DNA of 64,000 nt from Buchnera aphidicola (Phyllaphis fagi) (GTDB lineage: Bacteria; Pseudomonadota; Gammaproteobacteria; Enterobacterales; Enterobacteriaceae): assembly GCF_964058955.1 (NCBI RefSeq), contig NZ_OZ060370.1, forward strand, positions 310,001 through 374,000, read 5' to 3'. A program made the translations under genes and the position numbers. Positions 28,282 through 40,111 of the stretch are shown in pieces. Numbering within the stretch: position 1 is the first letter of the stretch; each line of letters begins with the position of its first letter. The notes beneath the pieces were generated by a model that did no database searches, was not told the DNA's origin, and saw only the letters and a program-made list of their open reading frames with translations.

Positions 28282-29589
28282 ATGAAATTTCATATAGAAA
28301 AATTAAAAAATTGTAAAAAAAAAATCATAATTACTATACCTTTTTCTAAAATCGAACCGATTATTAAAGAAGAAATAATTAAAACACAAAAAAATACTAT
28401 AATTAACGGATTTAGAAAAAATAAAACACCTATTAATATTATTGAAAATAGATATGGAGAATTAATTAAAAAAAAAATAATAAACAAGATTATGCACGAA
28501 AATTTAAAAAAAATTATCAAAATAAAAAAAATAAATATTATTAATAATCCCAAAATTACTATTAATCAATGCAATAATAATCACAATTTAATTTATTCTG
28601 TAGAATTTTATCACTTTCCAAAAATTAATTTTCAAAAATTAAAAGACATAAAAATACAAAAATTATCCATTAAACTTGATAAATTAAATATTCAAAAAAT
28701 AATTGAAAAACTCAGACATGAAAAAATCATCTGGAAATCAACCAACCAACCCGTTCAAAAAAATAATCAAATTTTCTTAAATTGTACTCTTCAAAATAAA
28801 AATTATCATAATCAATTTCAATATCAATATATTACCAATATACAAAAAACTATTCCACAATTAGAAGAAAAAATTATTAATAAAAAAATAGGTGATTGTA
28901 TAGAAATAGATATTCAAATACATAAAGAACATCCAGAATTAATATTACAAGGAAAAAAAATACATATTAAAGCACAAATCTTGAACATAGAACAACCAAC
29001 TACACTTTTTTCAAAAGAAAAATTTATACAATATTTAATGAAAAAATTTAAAATTGATAATGATATTAAAAAATTACACATTTTTATTAAAAATAATATA
29101 AAACAAGAAATTAATAATTTAAACCAAGAATATTTAATAAATCAATATATTAAAGAAATAACTAATATGCATACTATTAGTATACCTAATTTCTTATTAC
29201 AAAAAGAAATAAATATTATAAAAAATATACTACATCAAAAATATATTCAAAAAAAAGGAAATATTTTAGAATCAATATATTGGACAAATATTAAACAAAA
29301 ATCAATAAAACAAATAAACACTTTTTTAATTATGCAATCTATTATAAATCAAAAAAAAATTAAAGTTACCGAAGTAGAAATTGAAAAATTTTTTAATCAA
29401 TTAGATAAAAAGAATATGTTTCAAAATATTCCATTTGATTTTAATCAAGACGACACTATAAAAAATATACATAATATAATTTTAAAAAATAAAATATATA
29501 ATTTCATATTAAAATCATGTTCAATAATTAAAAAAAAATGTAATCTTAAAGAAGCGAAAATTATCAATAAACAATTTAATTTACTATAA
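28282..29589 (+). CDS. tig: Trigger factor
   Basis: Trigger factor is the ribosome-bound chaperone and peptidyl-prolyl isomerase that meets nascent chains. The 435 residues match E. coli (432). The ribosome-binding tip [10 protein letters not shown] (E. coli GFRxGKVP) is recognisable at about residues 43-52, and [17 protein letters not shown] PPIase-domain sequence lies mid-protein. The rest is divergent and Lys/Ile/Asn-rich. Position before clpP-clpX-lon matches the enterobacterial order. TAGGAA precedes the start. Confidence 0.92.
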   Translation: MKFHIEKLKNCKKKIIITIPFSKIEPIIKEEIIKTQKNTIINGFRKNKTPINIIENRYGELIKKKIINKIMHENLKKIIKIKKINIINNPKITINQCNNNHNLIYSVEFYHFPKINFQKLKDIKIQKLSIKLDKLNIQKIIEKLRHEKIIWKSTNQPVQKNNQIFLNCTLQNKNYHNQFQYQYITNIQKTIPQLEEKIINKKIGDCIEIDIQIHKEHPELILQGKKIHIKAQILNIEQPTTLFSKEKFIQYLMKKFKIDNDIKKLHIFIKNNIKQEINNLNQEYLINQYIKEITNMHTISIPNFLLQKEINIIKNILHQKYIQKKGNILESIYWTNIKQKSIKQINTFLIMQSIINQKKIKVTEVEIEKFFNQLDKKNMFQNIPFDFNQDDTIKNIHNIILKNKIYNFILKSCSIIKKKCNLKEAKIINKQFNLL

Positions 29590-29639
29590 TATATATTATT
29601 TATATAATATTACTAAAATTATTAAAAATAAGAATTATC

Positions 29640-30266
29640 ATGTCATATAAAAAAAATATTAAAAATACTATAAATTTAATTCCTATGGTTGTTAAAAAAA
29701 CATCTCGAGGAGAACGTTCATATGATATATATTCACGTTTATTAAAAGAAAGAATTATTTTTATCACCGGCAACATAGAAGATAACATGTCTAATATTAT
29801 TGTTGCACAAATATTATTTCTTGAATCAGAAAATCCTAAAAAAGATATATTTTTATATATTAATTCTCCTGGTGGTATCATCACATCCGGATTATCAATT
29901 TATGATACTATGCAATTTGTTAGCTCCGATATAAACACTATTTGTATTGGTCAAGCCTGTTCGATGGCAGCAATATTATTATGTGCTGGAACAAAAGGAA
30001 AAAGATTTTGTTTAAATAATTCAAAAATTATGATCCATCAACCATTAGGTGGATATCAAGGTCAAGCATCAGACATTGAAATTCATACAAATGAAATTTT
30101 AAAAACTAAAAACCAGATTAATCAAATTATATCTTATCATACTGGAAACTCAATAAAAAAAATTGAACAAGATACAGAACGAGATTGTTTTCTAAATGCT
30201 CATGAAGCTATAAAATATGGATTAATTGATTCTATACTACAATCTAGAAAAATAAAACATTCTTAA
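29640..30266 (+). CDS. clpP: ATP-dependent Clp protease proteolytic subunit
   Basis: ClpP forms the double-heptameric serine-protease chamber used with ClpX. The 208-residue protein (E. coli 207) has catalytic S108 (GQACSMAA), H133 (MIHQPLGG) and D182 ([12 protein letters not shown]). [20 protein letters not shown] marks the start of the mature protein. clpX follows after 105 bases. Together with lon this forms a protease block kept intact. Confidence 0.96.
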   Translation: MSYKKNIKNTINLIPMVVKKTSRGERSYDIYSRLLKERIIFITGNIEDNMSNIIVAQILFLESENPKKDIFLYINSPGGIITSGLSIYDTMQFVSSDINTICIGQACSMAAILLCAGTKGKRFCLNNSKIMIHQPLGGYQGQASDIEIHTNEILKTKNQINQIISYHTGNSIKKIEQDTERDCFLNAHEAIKYGLIDSILQSRKIKHS

Positions 30267-30371
30267 TTACTCAATACAGTAATAAAATATATTCACTTAT
30301 ATATTTATTAAAATTGATAATTCAATAATTTTTACAGTTTTGATATATAATCATTATAAGAGAATAAGTGC

Positions 30372-31625
30372 ATGCAAGATAATACACACAAAAAAAAAAA
30401 TGATGAATTGTTATGTTCCTTTTGTAAAAAAAATCATAAAAATGTAAAAAAAATAATTTCAGGACCATCAGTATATATATGCAATGAATGTGTTAAACTA
30501 TGTAATGAAATCCTGAATGAAGATACATTATATATAAAAGATACAATAAATTTGAAAAATATACCTAAACCTAAAGAAATATATAAAAATTTAAATAAAT
30601 ATATTATAGGTCAAAAAAATTCTAAAAAAGTATTATCTGTAGCAGTATATAATCATTATAAGCGTATTTTAGATACAAATAATAATCAAAATATCGAATT
30701 AGGAAAAAGTAATATATTATTAATTGGTCCAACAGGAAGTGGAAAAACTTTATTAGCTGAAACATTAGCCAAATTACTTAATATTCCATTTGCTATAGCT
30801 GATGCTACATCTTTAACTGAAGCAGGATATGTTGGATCAGATGTTGAAACTATTCTTCAAAAACTTCTTCATAAATGTAATTATAATGTTTCTATAGCAG
30901 AAACAGGTATTATATATATTGATGAAATTGATAAAATATCTAAAAAATCTGATAATATTTCCATTACACGTGATGTTTCTGGTGAAGGGGTTCAACAAGC
31001 ATTACTAAAACTTATAGAAGGAACATTAATATCTGTTCCTATTCAAGGTAATCGAAAACACCCGCAACAAAAATGTTTATATATTGATACATCAAAAATA
31101 TTATTTATATGTGGTGGAACATTTTCTGGTTTAAATAAAATTATCTATAAAAGATTAAAAAATAAAACAAATATTGGTTTTCATGCAACAATAAAAAAAA
31201 ATGATTTATTAAAAAATAAAAAAAATATTATAAAAAAAATAGAATCACAAGATTTAATTAAGTTTGGATTAATTCCAGAATTTATAGGTCGTCTACCAAT
31301 TATCGTTACATTAAATGATGTAGATAAAAATATGTTATATAAAATATTATCTCAACCAAAAAATGCATTAATAAAACAATATCAAAAAATGTTCTCTTTT
31401 GAAAAAATAAAATTAGAATTTGAAGAAAATGCAATCCAAGAAATTATAAAACAAGCATTAAAAAAAAGAACCGGTGCTCGAGGGTTAAGATCAATATTAG
31501 AAAATATTTTATTAGATACAATGTATGAATTACCCTCAATGAAAAATGTAAAAAAAGTATTAATAAATAAACTAACAATTCAAAAACATATTCAACCAAC
31601 TATAATATATAAAAATATTCAATAG
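30372..31625 (+). CDS. clpX: ClpX ATPase, protease specificity subunit
   Basis: ClpX unfolds tagged proteins and feeds them to ClpP. The 417 residues include the N-terminal zinc finger C15, C18, C37, C40 (LCSFC; ICNEC), Walker A GPTGSGKT, Walker [11 protein letters not shown], the pore loop GYVG and the RKH loop (GNRKHPQQ). A helical C-terminal domain contains the sensor-2 region [11 protein letters not shown]. An 11-A run lies a few codons after the start (30390-30400) without breaking the frame. Confidence 0.96.
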   Translation: MQDNTHKKKNDELLCSFCKKNHKNVKKIISGPSVYICNECVKLCNEILNEDTLYIKDTINLKNIPKPKEIYKNLNKYIIGQKNSKKVLSVAVYNHYKRILDTNNNQNIELGKSNILLIGPTGSGKTLLAETLAKLLNIPFAIADATSLTEAGYVGSDVETILQKLLHKCNYNVSIAETGIIYIDEIDKISKKSDNISITRDVSGEGVQQALLKLIEGTLISVPIQGNRKHPQQKCLYIDTSKILFICGGTFSGLNKIIYKRLKNKTNIGFHATIKKNDLLKNKKNIIKKIESQDLIKFGLIPEFIGRLPIIVTLNDVDKNMLYKILSQPKNALIKQYQKMFSFEKIKLEFEENAIQEIIKQALKKRTGARGLRSILENILLDTMYELPSMKNVKKVLINKLTIQKHIQPTIIYKNIQ

Positions 31626-31773
31626 ATTTTAATATATATAATATTTTTAACTTAATAAATAAAACAAATAAAATTAAATATTATAATTATTATACATTTA
31701 ATATATCATAAAATTTAAATGTCTTATTACTTATATTATTTTAAAAAGATACTACTATAAAAGCGAGAACTCT

Positions 31774-34125
31774 ATGAATTCTGAGTGTCTTAAACGTATT
31801 ATAATGCCTGTATTACCATTACGTGACATAGTCATATGTCCTAATACAGTTGTACCATTATTTGTAGGTCGTGAAAAATCTATAAAATCTATTGAAGTTT
31901 CTATAAAAAATGATAATAAAGTTATGTTAGTAACACAAATAGAAGCTAATACAGAAGAACCTAAACATATGTATGAAATATTTCCAATAGGAACTATAGC
32001 GTCTATTGTACAAACATTACAACTACCAGATGGAACAATAAAAGTATTAGTGGAAGGATTAAAAAGAGGTCAAATTCATCAATTAAATACAAATGATATT
32101 TATTTAACAGGTGAAATTGAAATAATACATTCTAAATATAATAATCCTGAAGAAATACAAGTATTAATAAAAATAATTTTAGATAAATTTGAAAAATATA
32201 TTCAATTTAATAAAAAAATTCCAAAAGAAATATTAACTTCATTTTCTACTATTAATAATCCAACAAAATTAGCTGATATTATATCATCTCATGTATCATT
32301 AAAGTTAGATGAAAAACAAAAAATGCTAGAACTGATTAATATAGAACAAAGATTAGAATATTTAGTTTTAATCATAGAATCAGAAATAGAGTTATTAAAA
32401 ATAGAAAAAAATATTAAAAATCGTATACAACAACAAATAGAAAAAAGTCAAAAAGAATTTTATTTAAATGAACAAATTAAAGCAATTCAACAAGAATTAG
32501 GTAATGTAGAAAATATCATAGACGAAAACGATTTATTATTAGAAAAAATTAACTTACTAAAAATACCGAAAATTGTAAAAGATAAAGCATTATTAGAATT
32601 AAAAAAATTGAGAATGATGTCATCTACATCTGCAGAAGCTGCTGTAATACGAGGATATATTGATTGGATTATCAAAGTACCATGGACTATAAAAAGTAAA
32701 ATTAAAAAAGATATTCACCAAGCTCAAATAATACTTGACCGAGATCACTTTGGATTAGAAAAAGTAAAAGATAGAATTTTAGAACATTTATCAGTACAAA
32801 TTAGAACAAACAAAATAAAAGGCCCTATTTTATGTTTAATTGGTCCTCCCGGAGTCGGAAAAACATCTTTAGGAAAATCTATTGCTCAAGCTACTGGAAG
32901 AAAATATATTCGTATGGCATTAGGAGGAGTACACGACGAAGCAGAAATTAGAGGACATCGACGAACATATATTGGATCTATGCCAGGGAAAATTATTCAA
33001 AATATCACTAAAGTTGGAGTAAAAAATCCACTTTTTTTATTAGATGAAATTGATAAAATGTCTCATGATATTCGTTTAGATCCAATTTCAGCACTATTAG
33101 AAGTATTAGATCCAGAACAAAATATACATTTTAATGATCATTATTTAGAATTAGATTACGATCTATCAAATGTTATGTTTATTGCTACTGCTAATTCAAT
33201 GAATATTCCATTACCATTATTAGACAGAATGGAAATAATTCACGTTTCTAGTTATACTGAAGATGAAAAATTTAATATAGCTTATAATTATTTAAAACCA
33301 AAACAAATTAATAGACATGCTTTAAAAAAACATGAAATTACAATTTCTGATAATGCTATTAAACACATTATACAATATTATACTCGAGAATCAGGTGTTA
33401 GAAGTTTAGAAAAAGAAATTGCTAAAATTTGCCGAAAAGTAGTAAAAAAAATTTTACTTAATACATATATAAAACATATCATAGTTAACGATAAAAATTT
33501 AAAAAATTTTTTAGGAATAAAAAAATTTAATTATGGAACATCTAAAAATGTTAATCAAATTGGACAAGTGACTGGATTAGCATGGACAGAAATAGGAGGT
33601 GATCTATTAACTATTGAAACTGAATGTATACCTGGAAAAGGAAAACTGATTTATACTGGATCATTAGGTTTAGTTATGAAAGAATCTATTCAAGCCTCAT
33701 TAACTGTCGTACGTTCACAATCAAAAAAATTAGGAATACAATCCCATTTTTATGAAACATACGATATACATGTACACATTCCAGAAGGATCAACACCTAA
33801 AGATGGACCAAGTGGAGGTATTGCAATTTGTACTTCTATTATTTCTTCACTTACTAAAAATCCTGTTAGATCAGATGTTGCTATGACAGGAGAAATTACA
33901 CTAAATGGAAAAGTTTTACCAATTGGAGGATTAAAAGAAAAACTATTAGCAGCACATCGAGGTAAAATAAAAATTGTAATTATTCCATATCAAAATAAAC
34001 ATAATTTAGAAGAAATACCAAATAATATTCTTGAAAATTTAGTTATATATCCGATTAAAACTATAAAAGAAGCATTGATTTTATCTTTAATAAATCAACC
34101 TTATATTATAAAAAATTTAAAATAA
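31774..34125 (+). CDS. lon: ATP-dependent Lon protease
   Basis: Lon degrades misfolded and regulatory proteins. The 783 residues match E. coli (784). N-terminal substrate domain, then AAA+ module with Walker A GPPGVGKTS, Walker B PLFLLDEIDKM, and a C-terminal protease domain with the Ser-Lys dyad in KDGPSGGIA (about residue 678) and PIGGLKEKLLAAHRG (about 721). GCGAGAAC precedes the start. I saw no clear sigma-32 promoter upstream. hupB, next in E. coli, is absent. Confidence 0.97.
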   Translation: MNSECLKRIIMPVLPLRDIVICPNTVVPLFVGREKSIKSIEVSIKNDNKVMLVTQIEANTEEPKHMYEIFPIGTIASIVQTLQLPDGTIKVLVEGLKRGQIHQLNTNDIYLTGEIEIIHSKYNNPEEIQVLIKIILDKFEKYIQFNKKIPKEILTSFSTINNPTKLADIISSHVSLKLDEKQKMLELINIEQRLEYLVLIIESEIELLKIEKNIKNRIQQQIEKSQKEFYLNEQIKAIQQELGNVENIIDENDLLLEKINLLKIPKIVKDKALLELKKLRMMSSTSAEAAVIRGYIDWIIKVPWTIKSKIKKDIHQAQIILDRDHFGLEKVKDRILEHLSVQIRTNKIKGPILCLIGPPGVGKTSLGKSIAQATGRKYIRMALGGVHDEAEIRGHRRTYIGSMPGKIIQNITKVGVKNPLFLLDEIDKMSHDIRLDPISALLEVLDPEQNIHFNDHYLELDYDLSNVMFIATANSMNIPLPLLDRMEIIHVSSYTEDEKFNIAYNYLKPKQINRHALKKHEITISDNAIKHIIQYYTRESGVRSLEKEIAKICRKVVKKILLNTYIKHIIVNDKNLKNFLGIKKFNYGTSKNVNQIGQVTGLAWTEIGGDLLTIETECIPGKGKLIYTGSLGLVMKESIQASLTVVRSQSKKLGIQSHFYETYDIHVHIPEGSTPKDGPSGGIAICTSIISSLTKNPVRSDVAMTGEITLNGKVLPIGGLKEKLLAAHRGKIKIVIIPYQNKHNLEEIPNNILENLVIYPIKTIKEALILSLINQPYIIKNLK

Positions 34126-34255
34126 TACACATATTATCTTTTTAAAAACTATATTAATATAATATAAATATCTGTTTTATATTTTATAATTCTATTATTT
34201 TACAAATATTTAAATATACAATTAACCATAAAATATTTTAAAATCAAAGGTTAAT

Positions 34256-36007
34256 ATGATTAAAAAAAATATAACAATAAAAAAAGTTATACTTTTTTGT
34301 ATTTTAACTATTATTATCATTTCTATAATATTTAATAGTATTAATTTCTATATTACAAATAAATATAATTTCCCTATTTTTCAAATTTATTCTTATAAAA
34401 TAGATTTGAAAATAATAAAAAATTTATATCAATATCACACAAAACAACATATTCAAATGTTTGGTAAAAACTTTTATTACATAAGAAATAATTTTCAATA
34501 TATTAAAAGAACATATGAATATGTATTATCACAAATAATATACCAAAACACTTTAAAAAAATATTTTAACACATTTAATATAGATATTCATAAAAAAGCA
34601 ATTATAAATAATGTTATGAATAATTCTAAATTCAAAATATATCATATATTTAATAAATATAAATATATTAAATTTATTAACCAAAATAATTTAGATAATC
34701 AAAAGTATATTAATATTATAAAATATAAAAAAGTAATAAAAAAAATAATAGAAACCATTATTTATTCAGATTTTATATTAGAAAATGAAAAAAAATATAT
34801 TTTACAAGCTATATCAGAAAAAAAAATTATAAAACTTATACAAATAAAAATTAAACCCTTGATTCAAAAACAAAAAATTTTAAATCAAGAAATAAAATTT
34901 CATTATGAAAAAAATCAAAAAAAATTTATATATAATGAAAAATTTATAATAAAAATTATACAATTCCAAAAAAAAAAAATAAATACTAAATACCAAGGAA
35001 AATACATAAAATTATGGTATAAACAATACATAAACAATCATAATATTTTAAATAAAAAAAGATATATTATTATTATATTTAAAAATAAACAATATGGACT
35101 AAAAATATTAAATAAAATCATAAAAAAAAAAATAAAAATTTTCGATCTTTTAAAAAATCAATTATTCATTTTTAAAAATATAATGAATATAACCGATTCA
35201 TTATGGATTAAAAAAAATAAATTAAATAATAATATTACAAATATAAAAATTAATACAAAAAATAAAATATCTAATTTAATTAAATATCATTCTAATTTTT
35301 TTATTATTAAATTATATGGACTCACCCAAAATCATAATAAAAAAATAAAAAATATTCATAATAATAAAACAAAAAATATTATTAATATAACACATCAAAA
35401 TAATTCTATACAATATGCTACAAAACAATATACATATTACTGTACTCGAAATAATATTCCAAAAAAAATAAATTTTCAAATAATCAAAAAATTTATATTT
35501 AATAAAAATAATATGTTTTTTAATAAAACAATATTATTATCATTAAATAAAATAAATTTTATCATATTAAATATACAAAAATATCAACCACAAAAATTAC
35601 TACCTATAAAAAAAATAAAAAATCAAATTATTAAATATATTAAAATTAAAAAATCAAAAAACATAATCAATAACAAAAGTCTAAATATTATCTATCAAAT
35701 ACAAAAAAATAATTATTATTTACTTAAAAAAAATAAATTAAATTTTAATCTTATTAAAATATATTCCAAAAATAAATACGAAAAAAATATATTTTCAATT
35801 TTAAATTTTATCAGAAATCAACCAAAATATATTGTTATACATATTAAAAATGGGAATATATTAATTATTGCAATAAAAAAAATAGAATATAATAACATTT
35901 TTACAAAACAAGAAAAAAACATATTATTTATAAAATTTAAAAAAAATAACTATCACAATATTACAACAACATTATTAAAAAATTTAACTAAAATAAAAAA
36001 TATTTAA
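34256..36007 (+). CDS. ppiD: PpiD-like periplasmic chaperone (SurA N-like)
   Basis: This 583-residue protein (E. coli PpiD 623) is very divergent and extremely Ile/Lys/Asn-rich. Support comes from position behind lon, a single N-terminal membrane anchor (about residues 11-30) after a basic stretch, SurA-N-like helices to about residue 200, and C-terminal similarity (IQKYQPQKLLPIKKIKNQI aligns with the E. coli SEHKPEAVKPLADVQEQV region). The central parvulin-like domain is hardly recognisable. PpiD acts as a chaperone for proteins leaving the SecYEG translocon. A 12-A run lies at 34968-34979. Confidence 0.8.
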   Translation: MIKKNITIKKVILFCILTIIIISIIFNSINFYITNKYNFPIFQIYSYKIDLKIIKNLYQYHTKQHIQMFGKNFYYIRNNFQYIKRTYEYVLSQIIYQNTLKKYFNTFNIDIHKKAIINNVMNNSKFKIYHIFNKYKYIKFINQNNLDNQKYINIIKYKKVIKKIIETIIYSDFILENEKKYILQAISEKKIIKLIQIKIKPLIQKQKILNQEIKFHYEKNQKKFIYNEKFIIKIIQFQKKKINTKYQGKYIKLWYKQYINNHNILNKKRYIIIIFKNKQYGLKILNKIIKKKIKIFDLLKNQLFIFKNIMNITDSLWIKKNKLNNNITNIKINTKNKISNLIKYHSNFFIIKLYGLTQNHNKKIKNIHNNKTKNIINITHQNNSIQYATKQYTYYCTRNNIPKKINFQIIKKFIFNKNNMFFNKTILLSLNKINFIILNIQKYQPQKLLPIKKIKNQIIKYIKIKKSKNIINNKSLNIIYQIQKNNYYLLKKNKLNFNLIKIYSKNKYEKNIFSILNFIRNQPKYIVIHIKNGNILIIAIKKIEYNNIFTKQEKNILFIKFKKNNYHNITTTLLKNLTKIKNI

Positions 36008-36278
36008 ATCTTAATGCCATGATTATAAAAATAAATATAAAATTATATTAATATAACTATATTATGTAAAGTATAAAATATATAGATAAAATCTTTAAAA
36101 TATTATACATTTTTATACATTACAAAAATATATTAACATGTAAATTAATAAAAATTATTTATATTAAAAAAATAATTATATTTTTAAAATATTTTACTTT
36201 TATATCTATTTTAAATTATATAATCATTATGCCAATAATATATCTAATTCAACATAATCTAAAATTAGGATTTTTTTT

Positions 36279-38015
36279 GTGAAATTATTTAATCAAATAA
36301 ATTGGTATTTTATTAAAGAATGGAAACGATATTTAGGATCTGTTATTTTATTAATTATAATAGCCATATTACAACTTCTACCACCTAGATTAATAGGGAT
36401 TCTAATAGATTCAATATTAAAAAAACAAAAATACGGAATAAAACTATATTATTGGATTGGAACAATACTTCTCACATCAATTACAGTATATATTTTAAGA
36501 TATATATGGAGAATTTTATTATTTGGAGCAGCATATCAATTAGCTATCGAGCTTCGAGTAAAAATATATTCATATTTAAGTAAAAAAAATGCACTATTTT
36601 ATCTTAATCATCGTACTGGAGATCTTATGGCTCGAGCAACAAGTGATGTAGATAGAGTGGTCTTTGCAGCAGGTGAAGGGGTGTTAACATTAGTAGATTC
36701 ATTAGTTACAGGTTGTTCAGTATTAATTATCATGATAATACAAATAGATTGGAAATTAACATTTATTTCATTATTACCTATGCCTATTATGGCAATAATT
36801 ATTACAAGATTTGGAAAACAATTACATTATGCTTTTAAAAAATCACAAGCATCATTTTCTGAGTTAAATAATCAAACACAAGAAAGTTTAAAAAATATTC
36901 ATATGATTAAAGGATTTGGTTTAGAAAAAAATGAAATAAAAAAATTTAAAAAAATCGCACAATATACAAGTAAAAAAAACATAAAAGTTTCTAGAATAGA
37001 TGCTAAATTTGACCCAATTATTCATTTCTCTATTGTATTATCTAATTTATTAGCTATCTCTATGGGTAGTGTATTAGTTTGGCATAAAAATATTACAATT
37101 GGACAACTTACAAGTTTTATTATGTATTTAGGGTTAATGATTTGGCCTATGTTAGCTCTAGCATGGATGTTCAATATATTAGAAAGAGGAGGTGCAGCAT
37201 GGAATAGAATAAAGTCAATTATCAATAAAGATGATTTTATTAAACATGGTAACCAAAAAATTTTAGAAAAACATGGAACATTAACTGTCAATATACTAAA
37301 GTTTAATTTTCCAAAAAAAATACAACCTACACTAAAAAATATTTTTATTAAAATTCATTTTAATCAAATAATTGGATTATGCGGACCAACAGGAAGTGGA
37401 AAAAGTACTTTATTAAATTTGATTCAAGGAAATTTAAATATCTCACAAGGAGATATTCTATATAATTCTTCTTCAATATTTAATTTTAAAATTAACCATT
37501 GGAGAACGAAATTAGCTGTAGTGAATCAGAATTCTATTTTATTCTCCGATACTATCAAAAATAATATATCATTAGGTAATCCATATGCATCTCAACAAGA
37601 TATAGAATATGTATCAAAACTAGTAAACATACATCAAGATATCATAAACTTTTCTGATGGTTATAACACAAATATTGGAGAAAGAGGTATTATGTTATCA
37701 GGTGGTCAAAAACAAAGAATTTCTATTGCAAGAGCATTATTATTAAAATCAGAAATTTTAATATTAGATGATGCATTATCTGCAGTAGATGGTCAAACAC
37801 AAAATATAATATTAAATAATATAAAAAATTGGAAAAAAAATAACCATACTATTATTATAACATCACATAAATTATCTATATTCAACCAAGTAGATAATAT
37901 ATTTATTATAAAAAATGGATCTATTGAACAATTTGGAACACATAACCAATTAATGAAATATGAAAATTGGTATAGTAATATGTACCATCATCAAAAATTA
38001 ATTATAGATTATTAA
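36279..38015 (+). CDS. mdlA: MdlA ABC transporter half (multidrug-like)
   Basis: A 578-residue fused membrane/ATPase ABC half-transporter: six N-terminal membrane helices (to about residue 300), then Walker [11 protein letters not shown]-loop, signature LSGGQKQR and Walker [13 protein letters not shown]. It pairs with MdlB, 31 bases downstream. The start is GTG at 36279, with AGGA at 36267-36270; no ATG occurs nearby in frame. The substrate is unknown. Buchnera keeps this pair while most exporters are lost, so it may carry a lipid or other cell-envelope component. Confidence 0.93.
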   Translation: MKLFNQINWYFIKEWKRYLGSVILLIIIAILQLLPPRLIGILIDSILKKQKYGIKLYYWIGTILLTSITVYILRYIWRILLFGAAYQLAIELRVKIYSYLSKKNALFYLNHRTGDLMARATSDVDRVVFAAGEGVLTLVDSLVTGCSVLIIMIIQIDWKLTFISLLPMPIMAIIITRFGKQLHYAFKKSQASFSELNNQTQESLKNIHMIKGFGLEKNEIKKFKKIAQYTSKKNIKVSRIDAKFDPIIHFSIVLSNLLAISMGSVLVWHKNITIGQLTSFIMYLGLMIWPMLALAWMFNILERGGAAWNRIKSIINKDDFIKHGNQKILEKHGTLTVNILKFNFPKKIQPTLKNIFIKIHFNQIIGLCGPTGSGKSTLLNLIQGNLNISQGDILYNSSSIFNFKINHWRTKLAVVNQNSILFSDTIKNNISLGNPYASQQDIEYVSKLVNIHQDIINFSDGYNTNIGERGIMLSGGQKQRISIARALLLKSEILILDDALSAVDGQTQNIILNNIKNWKKNNHTIIITSHKLSIFNQVDNIFIIKNGSIEQFGTHNQLMKYENWYSNMYHHQKLIIDY

Positions 38016-38046
38016 ATATATTAAATTAAAAACAAGGAACACATAA

Positions 38047-39786
38047 ATGGCTAATTTCTTTCAAGGTTGGCCTATTCTTAAACGTCTGTTGACTTATGGA
38101 ATTTGCTGGAAAAAATCATTTCTCTTAGCTTTTTTATTACTATTAATTGCTTCTATATCAGAAATATTAGGACCAGTATTAATCAGTTATTTTTTAAATC
38201 ATATTTTAACACAACATAATTTAAATAGAAAAATAATTTTAATAATTTTTTCTACTTTTATAATATTACAAAATATGTCTATTATTTTAAATTATGTTCA
38301 AATGTTAATATTTAATAAAATAGCAATTAAAATTATAGAAAAATTAAGATTAGAAGTAATGGAATCCGCTTTATTACAACCATTACAAAATTTCCATATA
38401 CAACCTATTGGTAAAATTATATCAAAAATTACTAATGATACAGAAGTAATTAAAGAATTATATGATACTGTATTAAATACAATTTTTAGAAGCATTTCAT
38501 TAATCTTTATTATGTCAATTACAATGTTTATTATGCAATGGAAAATGGCCATTGTATCTATGATGTTATTTCCATTAGTAATTATTGTAATATTTACATA
38601 TCAACATTATAGTAAACCTATACTAAGAAATATTCGATCATATTTAGCTAAAATTAATAATGAATTTAATGAAATCATTAACGGAATATTAATTATACAA
38701 CAATTTTCTCAACAATTAAGATTTAAACAATCTATAAAAAATACTAGTAAATTACATTACAATACTAAAATGAAAATATTAAAATTAGATGGACTATTAT
38801 TAAGACCATTATTAAATTTATTTTCTTCTTTTGTTTTATGTACATTAATTACTGTATTCAGCTTATCTCCTGTTGGATCTTTTACAGTAGGTACACTATA
38901 TGCATTCATTAGTTACCTTAACAGACTAAATGAACCATTAATTTCTATTACAACACAACAATCTATTTTACAACAATCTATGGTAGCAGGAGAAAGAATT
39001 TTTAAACTTATAGATTCAAAAAAACAAAAATATGGAAATGATTTAAAAAAATTTAAAAATGGAAATATAAAAATTTGTAATTTAAATTTTTCATATAAAA
39101 AAAATGGACCTATAATTTTAAAAAATATCAATTTAAATATACCTTCAAACAATTTTATTGCTTTAATTGGACATACTGGAAGTGGAAAAAGCACTTTAGC
39201 TAATTTAATTATGGGTTATTATCCAGTAACTCATGGAACAATCATGTTAGATCAACGTTTACTACAAACATTAAGTTATCATGTTTTAAGAAATGGAATA
39301 TATATGGTACAGCAAGAACCAGTAATTTTTTCTGGAACTATTTTATCTAACATTACATTAGGTAAAAACATATCTGAAGAAAAAGTATGGAAAGTTTTAA
39401 AAAAAGTAAAATTACATTCTTGTTTTAAATGTATGCCTAAAAAATTATATACTATATTAGACGAACAAGGTAATAATTTATCAGCTGGACAAAAACAATT
39501 AATTTCTATAGCTAGAATATTAATGTTACATCCAAAAATTCTAATATTAGATGAAGCAACAGCAAATATAGATCCAGAAACAGAACAATCAATACAAAAA
39601 ATATTATTATCTATAAAAAAATACACTACTTTAATTATTATTGCACATAGATTATCAACTATTGTACATGCTGATAAAATTATTGTTTTAAAAACAGGAA
39701 AAATTATTGAAAAAGGAAATCATAAACAATTAATAAAAAAACGAGGAATATATTACAAAATGTATAATTCACAACTATCCCTATAA
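38047..39786 (+). CDS. mdlB: MdlB ABC transporter half (multidrug-like)
   Basis: A 579-residue partner of MdlA with the same layout: six membrane helices, Walker A GHTGSGKST, signature LSAGQKQL (a small variation of LSGGQ, also non-canonical in E. coli MdlB) and Walker B ILILDEATANIDPETE, followed by the H-loop IAHRLST. AAGGAAC precedes the ATG. MdlAB should form a heterodimeric exporter in the inner membrane; its cargo is not known. glnK-amtB, next in E. coli, are absent. Confidence 0.93.
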   Translation: MANFFQGWPILKRLLTYGICWKKSFLLAFLLLLIASISEILGPVLISYFLNHILTQHNLNRKIILIIFSTFIILQNMSIILNYVQMLIFNKIAIKIIEKLRLEVMESALLQPLQNFHIQPIGKIISKITNDTEVIKELYDTVLNTIFRSISLIFIMSITMFIMQWKMAIVSMMLFPLVIIVIFTYQHYSKPILRNIRSYLAKINNEFNEIINGILIIQQFSQQLRFKQSIKNTSKLHYNTKMKILKLDGLLLRPLLNLFSSFVLCTLITVFSLSPVGSFTVGTLYAFISYLNRLNEPLISITTQQSILQQSMVAGERIFKLIDSKKQKYGNDLKKFKNGNIKICNLNFSYKKNGPIILKNINLNIPSNNFIALIGHTGSGKSTLANLIMGYYPVTHGTIMLDQRLLQTLSYHVLRNGIYMVQQEPVIFSGTILSNITLGKNISEEKVWKVLKKVKLHSCFKCMPKKLYTILDEQGNNLSAGQKQLISIARILMLHPKILILDEATANIDPETEQSIQKILLSIKKYTTLIIIAHRLSTIVHADKIIVLKTGKIIEKGNHKQLIKKRGIYYKMYNSQLSL

Positions 39787-40111
39787 ATCATGATACTATT
39801 AATAATTATAAAATTTTTAAAAACCTAAAATTTATTATATTTATTACAAGACTGTGTAGATATATATAAAGATCTGTAATTTATTTAATTGAGACACTTA
39901 TTCTAAACACCCATACGTGTATTTAAATATACAAAAAATATTAATAACTAACAAATCCTAAAATAATTCTTATACTCTATACTAACATTTCATATATTAT
40001 AAAAGTAATTGAATTATTCATAATAATGTATAAAAAATATAATTATTATTACAAATAATCAATTTATATATTATTATAATATATATTTTAAATATATTAC
40101 AAAAAATTAAA
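39787..40111. other. Gene-free spacer, mdlB to dnaX
   Basis: In these 325 bases a patch at about 39846-39930 is somewhat richer in G+C (roughly a quarter) than its flanks. I checked it for the 4.5S RNA core and tRNA features and found none. No gene is recognised. Confidence 0.55.

Noticed and set aside
39840..39935. 4.5S (SRP) RNA gene between mdlB and dnaX
   Set aside because: The region is slightly GC-enriched, but the invariant GGAAGGAAGC-type core is absent on both strands.
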